DNA of 64,000 bases from Aquatica leii. Its lineage: Eukaryota > Arthropoda > Insecta > Coleoptera > Lampyridae. The position numbers and the translations under genes are program-made. Position 1 is the stretch's first letter, and each line of letters opens with the position of its first letter. The notes beneath the pieces were generated by a model. That model made no database searches and was not told the origin of the DNA. It saw only the letters and a program-made list of their open reading frames with translations. The stretch lies in the NCBI GenBank assembly GCA_035610365.1, contig CM069432.1, positions 238,294,104 to 238,358,103 of the forward strand, read 5' to 3'. This document shows, piece by piece, positions 13,355-25,699 of the stretch.

Positions 13355-13941
13355 TAATAGCGGCTTCCACGGCCGGAGTCTATACTAAGATAAGAACGTC
13401 TTCCGGGTTTGGACCGTGTCAATGTTGTAACCGAAGTTGCCAACGTTTTGCCCACTTTCGTAAGGGGCTTCATCAGGGCGTCAGAGAAATCGAAGAACTC
13501 AAAGAAGCAACCGAAATCTAACTAAACACTTCTCAAAAATTAGGTAATCAACTTGTGAACCAAGCCAGATTCTAAACTCAGAAAAGGTAAGAAAGAAAAC
13601 GATAAACTTGAAAAAGCAAACGAAAATCTAACAAAGAGCCACTACAGAGTTAGGTAATCAACTTGTGAACCAAACCAGATTCTAGAATCCTAACTCTGTA
13701 GTGTTAGATTTTCGTTTGCTTTTCCAAGTTTCTCGTTTTCTTTCTTACCTTTTCTGAGTTTAGATTCTAGCTTGGTTCACAAGTTGATTACCTAACTTTT
13801 AGTTAGATTTCGGTTGCTTGTTTGAGTTCTTTGATTTCTCTCACGCCCTGATGAAGCCCCTTACGAAAGTGGGCGAAACGTTGGCAACTTCGGTTACAAC
13901 ATTGACACGGTCCAAACCTGGAAGACGTTCTTATCTTAGTA
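13355..13941. mobile_element. Hairpin (snap-back) insertion flanked by a 13-bp direct repeat
   Basis: TTGATAAACGTTG occurs immediately left (13342-13354) and right (13942-13954) and is most simply a target-site duplication. The insert folds back on itself. The outer arms pair TACTAAGATAAGAACGTCTT (near 13383) with its reverse complement ending near 13941, and the arms continue almost to the centre near 13690. The left end has about 28 extra unpaired bases. Inside the left arm, GGTAATCAACTTGTGAACCA occurs twice as a direct repeat. Each arm carries a CTGATGAAG-hairpin-CGAAACG motif (one with AAAACG). A 13-bp duplication and an inverted double copy suggest target-primed retrotransposition, as Penelope-like elements can show. 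That family link is inference. Confidence 0.7.
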
Positions 13942-14429
13942 TTGATAAACGTTGCTGCCTATATGATAAGTAAACCTATTACAAAAATTATTTGTATTAT
14001 TGTTCTTCAACTTCAATATTAAAAATCGTTTTTGTTAAATTATGTTGACTGCAATAGAAGAAAAGGTTTGTGGTTAGCAACTTGTAAAATTATTTTTTTA
14101 AATTGTTGCTCAAGTTCTGTCTCAGTTTTGTTTATATTATTTACGTTTTATTTATTTGAATAATGTTTTATTTTTTATAATAATCTGTATTATTATATAA
14201 TGATATTATGTGTTACTAGTTATGTATTAGTTCTTGTGTTATGTGTTCTATTTAAATTATTTAGTTGTAAAAGTATGGTGGTGTACTTATAGCTGCATTA
14301 AAGTTGTGTAATCATCGTAAAAAAAATAAACATTTTTTGAAACTCGAAATATATGTTTTACTAATTTATAAAATATATATGAGAAATATCTTGTGATTAT
14401 TTCGTATAAGAAGAGTAAAATTAACTCCG

Positions 14430-14830
14430 AAATTATGATTAATATTCATAATTGTTAATACACTATTCTGAATATCATTTAATAAACAATACTTTATTTA
14501 TCACATATTATGATTGGCTGCTGAAAAAGTTATTCTTTATTTAATTAGAGTTTATGAATATTAATCATAAAAAATATAATCATAAAAAAATGTGATTATT
14601 AAGCATACATAATGAAAATACTTCGTTACTGGATGTGAATTATAATCATAATAGATGTGACTTAAATCAGAAATTACAATTACCTGGTTAAAATTTTATT
14701 CTTAATATGATCATTGTTTGTGAGTATTATTCATAAAGATATGATTATTAGGCATATATAACGAAATCGTTTACTTCATAACTTATGAATTATAATCATC
14801 ATCGATGCTAACATGACTATTCACAAACTA
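14430..14830. repeat. Cluster of TAATCATAA / TTATGATTA repeats
   Basis: About eight copies of ATTATGATT/AATCATAA-like strings, often joined as ATGAATATTAATCAT, lie in 400 bp in both orientations. They sit just inside the right inverted repeat of the candidate element at 11949-14942. Subterminal repeat clusters of this sort are typical transposase-binding sites in hAT and related elements. They could also simply be AT-rich decay. Confidence 0.4.
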
Positions 14831-15088
14831 TACCGATGGTTTATAAATTTATGAATAGCTAGTAGTAGTTGTTTTTTATGCTTAAATTACGCATAAGTTG
14901 TGCGTCTTACGAATGATATCTGAAAACATTTCTCTCCGTGCTGTATGGAGATACTCTGTATATGACAAAAATAATTCTAAATTGTGTAAGTTGTCCATAG
15001 CTAATGTTTAAAAAATTCAAGTTAATATCTCAAATAGCAACAGAGTAACGGACGTTCCTCGTACCCCTGGGCCACTGTGTACATACGA

Positions 15089-16209
15089 ATAATTTGGTTA
15101 TTATGATTATTAATAACAAGTTTTTTTTTAACATAAACATGTTTGTCAAAAGAAATTTATGGTGATGCACGTGCTTATCTTATCTACTAAATATGCGATG
15201 GTGATTTAGAAGAAAAGATGTTAACAAATCTGTTTACAAATTATCTAAGAATGTACTTTCACCTCAAACGTATTACTTTTTAAGAGTACCTACTTAGTTT
15301 CTTGAATAAACAATCGCACTTAAAAAACTGGGGTTAGGAAACTGAAACGTGTAATCGTACACTACTGTAGTCTAATCGCGGTTCAAGGGTCGGGATTTTA
15401 CATAAAGGCTTGAGGAAGTGTACAAAACGTTGCCATATAAAAAATTTTGAGTGGTTTGTTTTCCCTCCTAACGAAGAACTTAACCAACTTAATTAAATCT
15501 AATACTATAAGAGAAACACAACACATTACCTGTATATCAAGCCGTTCGATAAGTATTTTACCATGATCCATTGTTTTTCTTCGTCTTAATAAAATATTGC
15601 ATTAAAAAAATAACAAAAGTAAACAATAACCCTACTTTGCACTTATTTTTATTAACGTCTAAGGTAGCAAAAGTTTTACTATGACCTTTTATTTAAGGAA
15701 TTAATAATAATATAACTTTTTATTAATTGTTTAAATTGCTTTGCCACTTATAAGCTCATCGTTGAACATCGCTGCATCATTAAAATTTTTTTTTTTAAAT
15801 TCAGTTAATTTTCCAATTACAATAACAACTATAGCAGTAACCAAATAAAAAGAGAATTAACGCAAAAATGCATTTGTGTGAGATCCTACCTCTTACGCCG
15901 CAATTAGAACACAGTAGCGTATGATGTTTCAGTTTTTTAACGCAATTTTTTTATTGTGTAATTATTTATTTAAAAAAATAAAAACTCTTATCAACTAATA
16001 CATTTGCAGTGGAAGCACTTTCTTAGATCATTTGTAAATAGATTTGTTGAAAACATAGTTTTATCTAAATCGCTACATTTGTTTTTTTGAAACATATTGT
16101 ATAGGTATTTAGTAGATCATGATAAGCACGTGCATCATATTTGTCTCGACAAACAACATGTTTATATTACAAAAAACTCATTAAAAATCATATTAACCGT
16201 TTTTAAATT
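15089..16209. repeat. Long inverted repeat (foldback element), ~1.1 kb
   Basis: The left arm (about 15089-15381) and right arm (about 15898-16209) are diverged reverse complements over ~300 bp. Outer parts share GATGCACGTGCTTATC with GATAAGCACGTGCATCAT. Middle parts share ATTATCTAAGAATGTAC with GCACTTTCTTAGATCAT. Inner parts share AAAAAACTGGGGTTAGGAAACTGAAA with its degenerate complement. The ~515-bp loop has no coding signal. It is probably a non-autonomous foldback or MITE. No clear target duplication was found. Confidence 0.6.
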
Positions 16210-19200
16210 GGAGTCTTGATAAACGCCGCTGGATTTTAAGTTGCGAGCTATTTGTAAAAGATATCATTTAACACTCCCTTTACAATGCAGTTTACTATGA
16301 TTATCAAACGTGTTGCTTTCAATACATGTCATTTCAATAAGTATGTTACATCGCTAACACAATGTTAGTACTACATTAGCTGTGCAAAAAATGATTTATA
16401 TTCCCAATTTTATTTGAGCCGAGCTCTAGTTCCGATGTCTTCTCTATTAAAAAATTTCTTACAGAACAGTATTTTGTTTGTCGAAGAACTCCACATATTT
16501 AATAACGTTTCGGAACGAAGAACTTTCTTTAGCTTACTAACAACGTTAATAAACAACAGCTAAAACAATACATAAGTAAACAATGTAAAAATAATAAAAT
16601 TAATTATATTTTATAAAGTAATAATTGTTTTTGAGGTTATGATACATAAATTGTGTTTATTATGAAATGCTTATATATACTTACCTTGTTCTTAAACAAC
16701 AAGGTTTACAAACTTTTTGATAAACACTAATGTAATACAGATGAATTTAAATCAAAATAATAAGAAAAATATGTAAACAAAGAGTTTTTTTATGCGGGCG
16801 GTTTATTTTTAATTATTGATTCTATATTTCTACATGCACACCTTAAAAGAAAATGTTTTTAATAAGGTAGATATGATATATATTTAGGGTAAGCAGGTTT
16901 TTATACTTTTTTTTTATAATTTTTGCTTTAAGTGATAACTTACAAAATTAAATCAATTTTTGGTAATTGTTAAGTAATTGAATAAAATGTTGGTCTTTTA
17001 AATTATATAAAACTGATTCTAAAAAATCTATAGATTTATGCTGTAATAACAAAACAGTTTTTCCAATCGGTAAATGTTAGTAGTCAGAAGTAATGTTAAT
17101 TAACAAGTGGTATTGATACAATACACAATAAAGCATTTATAGAAAAAAAATTAATAAAAATCGGTATATACGAATTTATTTACTTAAGTAATATTATTTT
17201 ATCGTAAAATTCCTCATATTATATTGCGATTTTTTTGTTAAAACTAGCAATAATATGTTGTCATTGTTATAGCAAGGCTTTTACAAAAACATATTATTTT
17301 TAATTATTATAATTCTTGGGCAATTTTTTTATAGAGCAATAAAAACATTTAGCTTGTTTTCTGCACTTTGCAATGTTTAATGTTTTATATAATTTAAAAT
17401 AATAGATATTGAAATGATCATTATTGATACAGTCAGTCTATAAATCCCATTTTTATAAAGTTGATTTTAATGACAACAGCTAAAACATTGTTTGTTTAAA
17501 CAAATTTACTGTTTATTTTAATTTTATCTAATTTAAAGTGCAGTTTGTTTATACTTTTTTCATGCTAACATAAACAATATATATTATATTACTTTTTAGT
17601 TAGTATAACAAATTTCAGCTTGCAGAATAAATTTCTTTTGATTGCAGCTAAACGTCATGTGTTCTACCTTAAAATGTTTTCTTTACTTCAACGTGTAATT
17701 TTTAATTCTACTGAAACTACATATTATTAATTTTAATGCACTTTTAAACTTTTTCATTTAAAAACAAAATTTTTATGCCTATGAAAACACAGAATTTAAT
17801 TAATTATAGCTAGACGTCAATAGTATTCTTAATAAAAGATATCATATGTAGTTATAAGTCTCGTATGTTTTAATTTATTAGTTTTGTATACGTTATACAA
17901 ACATTGCTCGAAACTTGTTTATTTTAAAAGCAGTTACAATTTTGCTTAGATTAATTTTAATTGAAACTGTTGGCAAGAGTAATTACAGTTTTTTAATTTA
18001 GTTTTATGGCATCCGCAATAAAAAAGTTTTTTAATAAAAACCTTATATTATAATGATAAATATTTGTTTTTGTTGTTTTAGGGTCCGTGCTTTTTTAATG
18101 CAAAGTGACCGTTTAAAACAATTAAAGTTTTACTCAAATGAGCAATGTTTTAATACGAAGTATTCAACCAAAGACAGCAATCAAATTAATTATTTTAAAA
18201 ATCTATGCTTAAAAATTTAGTATTTATTTACATCATTAACAGCAAAAACAATTTATTAAATTTTAACTTTGGTAAAGTAATCTAACATAAATAGGAAAGC
18301 TTTTTTCAACACTTTAATTCAATATATATATATACTCATATATTTTTTATGTTTATTGTTTCTTTATTATGTAATATCATTATGTTGTTATTCTATGACA
18401 ATCTTTTGAGTTTAATATTTAAAGGATGAATGTAAAACAAGTTCCAAAAAAATTAATTACATTCAAAAACCAAAAATACTAGATTTTTTTAAAAATATAT
18501 CTATATGGCAGCTAACTTTTGCTACATTTGTATACATACAAACAAACATAATTTTATGTAATAGAAGTATTAACTTTATAGAAATAAAGTATTTTGTCAT
18601 TTTTAGTTTTATATATTCTATGAAACTTAGAAATTGACGTAATACATCGTGGTATAGAAATGGAAATTGTTACCTGCTCTAAATTTAAGTTGCGCTACCC
18701 GGTATATTTGTGGTTATTTGAAGGTAGTCATTGGCTTTGCGACACCATCTAAGTTAATTTAGTTAACCATTCGTACTTATTTAACAATTTAAATCCACAT
18801 CTGCCAACCTGAGCTATCGGTACCGTTAGTACTTAACTCGGGAGTAGACGCCTTTATATTCTCTAACGTGTTCATTTATAAGTAAATATTTCACAAGTAC
18901 TTTTGTGTTTTAAAATTTAAAACGATTGTATTTACGTATCATATTTATGGTTATTAACTATTTAAAAAAAAAGTTAAACTATATAAACGGTTTTGAAATT
19001 TTTAAATATACAAAAAAAAATTTTTTTCTCGGTGCAAAATTTGACATATTTTTATTAACTTTACTATTAACTCTATTTACACATAAAAACTTTGAGAGTA
19101 ACTGTAGCAAAAATTTTGTTATTTGTAATTTTCAAACGATACACGAATGTATGTAAATTTATAGTAATGCCATTTTAGTTTAAAAACATAATTTTTGTAA

Positions 19201-20039
19201 AATCCAGTTGCAATTACCGATTATCAACTATTTTTATATGCAAATAAATTTTAGCTTTATGTTCAGCTTGTTTTGAAAGCAATTTCTAAGATCTGCGGTC
19301 AATCCGATCCGAGGCCAAAATTTAAAAAAAAGTTATCTTCAACTAGATACAGAGACATTTTTTAGATTTTTTTTCAGGGCCTTAAATAATATAGAAAAAA
19401 TTTAAAATTCAAAGTAAGAACTCTGCTACAGACAAATTTACAACCCTTAGAAGAATAAATTGTTCTTTAAAAACATTCTATTTTTGCAAATAATAAAATG
19501 AGAAAAACACACTGAAATCTATAGCCATATGTGCTACTACGTCGAATTGTAGCTCCACCTTTGATATTTTGATATCCGCGCAAGTGTTACGTACACAAAC
19601 ACGATACCGTCTTCTCGGAACGTATAAAACTGATTTTGATCAATAAAAAGACGTACCTATCAACATTCGTGTTATTATTATTATTTAGTGTACTCATAGG
19701 GAATGTGCTACTTACATATCTTCTTATTACCAGATACATAAATTACGATTATAAATGACTTGCGGCTTAGACCGCGTCGTAGGTAAACACCCAGACTTTT
19801 TATGCTTGGTTCTAGTTTCTCCTTGAGAGCCAAAACAAGAAGTAGAACTTGGCCGTATTGTCGTTCGCGAATCTAAATAAACTGTTGTTTAGCAAAACAT
19901 TGCAGCTTGCATCTTTCGAGTGGTAAAGGTCACTGAAGGAAAAAGTGTAAGTGACGGTATTTATATCATTAGCGATCAGATAATTAACGGACTTTCACTT
20001 TCCGTTACCGCTTGACTGGCATCGTTATTACTCGGAGTA
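16210..20039. other. AT-rich DNA without a recognisable gene
   Basis: No homology-like reading or convincing repeat boundary was found. At 18660-18860 the composition is slightly less AT-rich, with strings such as ACGGTACCGATAGCTCAGG on the minus strand. I could not assign it. The open frame at 18926-19156 is a low-complexity Phe/Lys/Asn translation of AT-rich DNA and is not supported. Confidence 0.5.
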
Positions 20040-20783
20040 ACAGTTTGTGTCCTTTCCAAAAAGGTTGATCTTTGTCTTAGAAGGTGTAGTATTGGTAGCC
20101 AAGATTTGCTGAATTTTAAACCGTCTTCACAGTTTTAAAGATTAGTCTGGAAAGGTAGAAAAGAGTTCTGGCCAACACTTTAGTTTGGTCAAAGTTTAGC
20201 GTGTATTATTGGTTCCACACGGGTTCTGTCACTGCGGATTTTGTAAAGTGTTTAAAGTCAGCCATATAATCTTTTACTCTAGTTTCGATAGAGCGTCCCG
20301 TCTGTCAAGGAACAAGGAATTTTGTAAACTTCGGCATGTTTTAAAGCCCTTTGTTTGTCTTTAGCAGAAATAAACTAATCGTTCAGGGCATCCTTAGTCG
20401 TAAAGACAGTTTTTATATTATGTTGCGTTAGCACTTTGACTGAAAAGTGTAAATTCAACTGACGTTTTCTCAGCGGATCACACTTACACTAGCTCAAGGT
20501 CATTTAGTAAATATATCCATGTGATACTCGATCATTTTAATTTTGTTTTAATGCTAACAACGCTAATATGTCTAATTCACACAAAACTACCCTGCTTTTG
20601 GCTTCCCTTTTTCAAAAGACGCCATCTCTTTCGATTTTCTCTCAGATTATGTCCAAAGTGCTGCTCGAAACTACGAAATAACAAATTCTTCCAGTTATTC
20701 GTAATTACCTTCTGGATATGGTGTTTAGTTGTTTTTCTCGGGGATATTCTTAATTTAGCCGCTTTGTGAGGACACTGCATCAA
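20040..20783 (-). pseudogene. Penelope-like retroelement relic (GIY-YIG endonuclease end)
   Basis: On the minus strand, about 20375 to 20310 reads AKDKQRALKHAEVYKIPCS. A frame change then leads into RQTGRSIETRVKDYMADFKH, followed by a FTKSAVTE string and, near 20200-20160, LNFDQTKVLARTLFYLSRL. This order fits the GIY-YIG endonuclease domain at the C-terminus of Penelope-like elements ('.VY.IPC.CG..YIG.T.R.I.TR..EH', then 'S...EH', then '..F..TKVL'). The YIG catalytic strand is lost at the frame change, and stops interrupt the domain. A further open stretch (20783 to 20577) upstream on the same strand may be part of the same element but is not recognisable. It is inactive. The relic gives an independent hint that Penelope-like elements populate this genome, relevant to the hairpin motifs. 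Confidence 0.6.
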
Positions 20784-21039
20784 TTAAACATTTTTTTCTA
20801 ATTTTTTTTTCAACATGTGTTATAATTAATTGGTTTAGCTTAATCTATCTTACATCAAATTTCAATAGAAATTTTGTAAATTTACAAATTTATTTTATTG
20901 TTTTGATTGTTCGATATGCTGAATGTTTCTTCAGTTTTACAAATTATTACTTTTTTTGATAGTATTTAAGGCTTCAAGTAAAACTGTCTACAATTTTTTT
21001 TGTATCTCCATCGGAATAAGCAATAAACATGGGAAACAA

Positions 21040-21515
21040 AACAAGATTTTAAAAAAAGGAGGCGGTTCTCAATGTTCAGCGCTCATTCCTTACGACGCTG
21101 GCCGATTTTGATTATTCTTTTTTTTTATCAAAAAGAGGGTACTTTAGCAGTAGTACCAGTTTAATTTGATTCAATTCTAATGATAGAAGTCATTAGAAAA
21201 TGATCAAACTCTCAAATTTACATCGGCAGGAAATTCTCTTGAACGAAGTGCATTTTTAAGGTTGGCAAAAAACAAAATTTTAAAAAGGATCGACTTCAAA
21301 AAATGTATCAAATAAAATGCGCTAAAAAGTAAAGAGTAATAATTTAATTCATTTACAATTAAACGACAATTTTTTTTTACATGGAATGACAAAAGTAATC
21401 TTAAGAATTCCTACGTCAATGTCATACATGACATCGATTTCAAAACGTAATATTATATAAATATAAATGTTATTGTTTAATTGTAACTAAATTAAATTAC
21501 TTTTTACTCGTTAGT
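21040..21515 (+). repeat. Dispersed repeat region, second copy
   Basis: The segment 21283-21515 matches 8385-8650 (shared AATAAAATGCGCTAAAAAGT, TAATAATTTAATT and TTTAATTGTAACTAAATTAA). Just upstream, 21050-21075 has AAAAAAGGAGGCGGTTCTCA. This is like the 'GGAGGAGGTTCTCAATTC' string common in insect non-autonomous elements, so the repeat may extend from about 21040. Class unresolved. Confidence 0.45.
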
Positions 21516-24017
21516 TTATTCTTTAAAGTTTGTTGTTTTTTTTATTAAATTTTTTTTTATTATAAACTGCATTAGAAAAATTACGTTTCGTAGTTTTATT
21601 CGCTTGATTTAGTTCGCGCCTTATAGCCTTTATGGATCAGTGGTAAAAAATGATTTTACACTTTTTTGTTTACATACAATTATATAAAACGGTTTCTTTG
21701 ATTACGATGTAAAAATACAGTACACGCTCACAAGAGTTTAGAATGTTACTACTACCACTTGTTTGCAAACAACAACAAAATTCACCTTATCGTAAAATAT
21801 CATATGACACGTACACTTTTAATGTACTTTCTTGTTCTTTACATACGTTTAATATAGAACGGTTGTCTTTTATTATAAATTATGCTAGAATACAGTACAT
21901 GCTCACAAAAATTTTCAATTCTTACGAAGTGAGCAAACAGACTTAAATCTTTTTGTCAATTAACGTGGTACTTAACACAAAACAATTTTGTGCAAATTTT
22001 GTTTATAGTAACGAAAAATACATATGTAATATTATTTACATGTTTAAAGAAAACACTACTTTAATATTAATTTGTTACTGAAACATGTAAAAAGTCGCTG
22101 AAAATGTCGTTTTATTTATTGGGATTTATTGTTATTTACAAACGTTTCTAGTAAACGAATTACGAATTGCATAGCACATTTCTCAACGTATCTTTTTGTC
22201 ACAAGCTTTCGGTAGGATTCTAAAAAAAATTAAAAAAACTTCTAAAGAATTTTACACAATGGCGTTATAAATAAATATAAATTTAATTACAGTAACCTAT
22301 CAAACTGCTTCAATCTCCGCTTAATCTAAAAGTATTTACCTCATATTAAAACCAAGCTTTAGAAAATATGTAAGCTTGTCAGTTCTATGACATAAACCTA
22401 AATAAATTAAGTGCGCTATATAAATAACAGTTTATTCTATGGACAGTGTTAAAAGTGAAATAAGAGTGTGTAACCGAGATTCATTAAAGAAGTGATACAT
22501 TGTGGTAAATTGTTATAATAATGAAACAAGTAGATTAATAAAATATGTATAATTTCTAACAAAATGTGATCACTGCATTAAAATAAGTCAACAAAAATTT
22601 GAATTTAATTAAATGTATTATTTACTTGTACAAAAACTTCCAAAGTTTTCTTAATCTTTAAAGATAGGAAAACCAAACTGAAGACTGTAAAATTTATATA
22701 TGTATGTATGTACACCGATGACAGATTCTATATCTTGAAATGAATAAAATCCAATACTGAATTTATTGAAAATTCAAAGAATAACAAAGCAAAAAAATAC
22801 GATTGAATAAGTCGTAAAAATGTTAAGCAATTTATTGGTAATTACATAGTTATGTTTAAACCTAAATCTGAACCCTAACAATAACATAATAATTGAAAAC
22901 AAACTACAGATAATAATTGCTTCGTTTAAAATGAACGAAGACAAACATAAAGTCTTGACGAAACTTTTGTTCGCGGAAAGGTTTAAATAAACAATGACTT
23001 TCAGTTTCAATGTTTGGATTAAAAAAAATGTATTTTTAGTACATCGATAAAACAAAATTCTGTAAACACTCAAAAGTATAACTGCTACTCAAGAAATGGT
23101 TTTCTTAATACAATAAAACAAGCACTTTTAGTGAAAATTGCAGGTGAACTAACACCATTATTCTCCTTGTCAAGCCTCGAGGGTTTTCTAAAGAGCTCTT
23201 CTGAAATCGGAACTTTTTAGTAGAACAATTCATAAGCGTGTGATTGAATTAATCCGTTTAATGCCTACCAAAAGCGACTTGGCAAATTATTATTGTTACT
23301 GTTTATTTTATATTTATTAAATGTATTTTCTACAAATAATTAACTCTTGTTATTGTTACAGGTAGCGAACAATCACAAAATATCAAATAATAATCAAGAT
23401 AACACTAGGTAAGTTAAATTAAGTAAAGACAATTTTAATATATTATGCTACGTAAAAAATGTTTAGTAGATATAAAAAATATGCTAATTAATTGTATCAT
23501 TCAGTTATTTAGAACTTTTTATCTGTGAAATCGTTACAAACTTAAATTTTTTTTTAAAGATACGTGGTCTCATTTTTTAATTATAGTGTAAAAATATACG
23601 TGAACCTCGCACAATACGAACTTAAAATAGTCGTTTATAATGTTTCTTGTCTAAATTCATTATCTACATACATTAAGCAATTAAAATTCGTTACCGTGTA
23701 AAATAATGTATTAATCACCGTATTCAAACAGTAACAATTTTTGAGTAGAAGCTTGAAAAATTACGAAATAATCTGTATTTTTTTATATTATTTATCTAGG
23801 CAACTTATTTTGTTACGTATTTTAACTATATATAAAATAGGTAGTCTTAAAACTTTATATAACTATTTATTCACTTAATTTATCACAAGAAAATAGTGGT
23901 AAAATAATTGTAAACTATTTCAAGTACACTGAACCAAATCTCGGTATGAATACAATCAAAAAGTGCCTTAGATTGATAATGTTTTTATTAAAATGTGTTC
24001 CACAACCGTTTATTATA
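21516..24017. other. AT-rich DNA without a recognisable gene
   Basis: Only low-complexity open frames are present (for example 22774-23073 minus, a hydrophobic translation of AT-rich DNA). ACAGTACACGCTCACA near 21718 and ACAGTACATGCTCACA near 21891 form a short diverged direct repeat with similar flanks. Nothing else is supported. Confidence 0.45.
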
Positions 24018-25655
24018 CAGGGTTTTTTACGTAACCCGTTCGTTAAAAGTTTTTATACTTCTAATAATAGTTTAATTTTGATTTTTTTTTAAATTAAGTA
24101 AATAGTTATTGGTTTTATAATTAAAATGTATTCACGAACCTATCCTTTTGGCTTATACCGGAAGTGACATCAGCTTTTTATTTTATATGGAATGCTATTC
24201 TTTTTATTAATTTTTTCAATTTTACGTGTGATTTTAAACTAATTTTGTTCGTAGCTTATTATCCCAAAAGTCAACGGTTTTTGAGATATTTAGATGTTTT
24301 TGAGAATTTTGACATTTACACATACAGAGTGTTCATAACATAATGCCAAAGTTAACAATTTTTACATGCGTAAAACTCAATTTTTTCAAACGGAACGACC
24401 TGTGCATATTAAGGTGGTTAAGAACTCAATAAAATTCTGCACGAATTGGTATAAGGGTTCCTTATACCGATTTTTAACCGTTAATGAGTTATAAGGATTT
24501 GTCTGATATTAGTACAAATTTCAATTATTTCAATATTCCAGGTAGTAGGATGAGTAATGCATTAGAGATTTGTCACTAATCTGTCAATAAACATTATTGT
24601 TTGATACAATCTAACTCTAACGATTATACAGAACGGTTTAGAATGATAGTTCGCTAGACCCATCTTTAACCGTTAATTAGTCTTAATTAGTATAAATCTT
24701 AATTAAAATCGCTCATTGTAGAGACTTGCGGTAAAAATTGTATAACTAAATTCGTCAAGAGAAAATTTTAGAAATAATTATTAAGTTTGTAAAATGACCA
24801 CCAGGGGACGTAACCGCTATCTTGGATTACGTTAGTGAAGTTTTTCGAAATTTTGTCTTATTAAGGTAACAAAAAGATATATGCTTTCATAAGCTAAAAT
24901 AAAATCAAGTATTTCTCGTTAAATACTTTTCGCCTTATCTCAGAAAATAAAGTAGTGAGAAGTGTTAAAAGGTTTTTCCAAAAAAAGTCTATAACTTCGA
25001 AACAGCTCAACGGATTTCAATAGACTTAGTATTGTAGAAAATAACATTCCTTAAAGAACTAACTCTAAATAAATTGTGGTGATTGCGATTTAGGATCTCA
25101 ACAGTAAAAGGATTTTTGATTGAAATTTGTACTAATATAGGGAACCCGTATATCAACTGATGCAGAATTTTGTTGTTTTTAAACATCTTAATATGTATAC
25201 GCCGTTCTATTTAAAAAAATTGAGTTTTACGCATGTTAAAGTTGTTATCTTTGGCATTAGATTTTGAACACTCTGTATGTGTGCTAGTCTTTTACAAAAA
25301 GTTGTTTAAAAGATGATAATTTAAATGAATAGTGATGCAAATATCGCAGCTTCATAATTTGACAAGATATGAATTTTTGAAGTTGATGTTACAAATTCTC
25401 AAAAACATGTAAATATCTCAAAAACTGTTGACTTTTGGGATAATGAGCTATCAAAATTACATGTAAAATTGAAAAAATGATTAAAAAGTATAGCATTCCA
25501 TATAAAATAAAAAGGCTGATGTCACTTCCGGTATAACCTTCTTGAATATATTTTAATTATAAAGCCAATAACCCTTTACTTAATATGAAAATTAAAATTA
25601 AATTATGATTAAAGGTATAAAAACTTTTAACGAACGGGTTACGTGAAATACCCTG
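24018..25655. mobile_element. Foldback non-autonomous DNA element with TA target duplication, 1,638 bp
   Basis: The ends are inverted repeats: CAGGGTTTTTTACGTAACCC at 24018 and the complementary GGGTTACGTGAAATACCCTG ending at 25655. Both are flanked by TA (24016-24017 and 25656-25657), the usual Tc1/mariner-type target. The arms extend ~450-500 bp inward with moderate divergence. They share TATACCGGAAGTGACATCAG with its complement, AAAAGTCAACGGTTTTTGAG with its complement, and TACAGAGTGTTCA with TGAACACTCTGTA. The centre (about 24480-25130) has no transposase. It would be mobilised in trans by a related transposase. Transcripts across it would form long double-stranded RNA. Confidence 0.8.
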
Positions 25656-25699
25656 TATATATATAGATGGCTGTACATTTTATTATCGAATTCGAGCCG

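Larger units (their letters stand above)
11949..14942. mobile_element. Candidate ~3 kb DNA element bounded by CACGGAGAGAAAT inverted repeats
   Basis: CACGGAGAGAAAT near 11953 is matched by its exact reverse complement ATTTCTCTCCGTG near 14930. The sequences just inside also resemble each other in inverted orientation (ACTAGTTATGAATAG and ATTCATAAAT strings, and TTATGCGTAAT). The right subterminal region has a cluster of TAATCATAA-type repeats, listed separately. No transposase is recognised. A short open frame at 13091-13279 follows a possible splice acceptor but matches nothing I know. The hairpin element at 13355-13941 is nested inside. No target duplication was found, so this remains a candidate. 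Confidence 0.35.
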
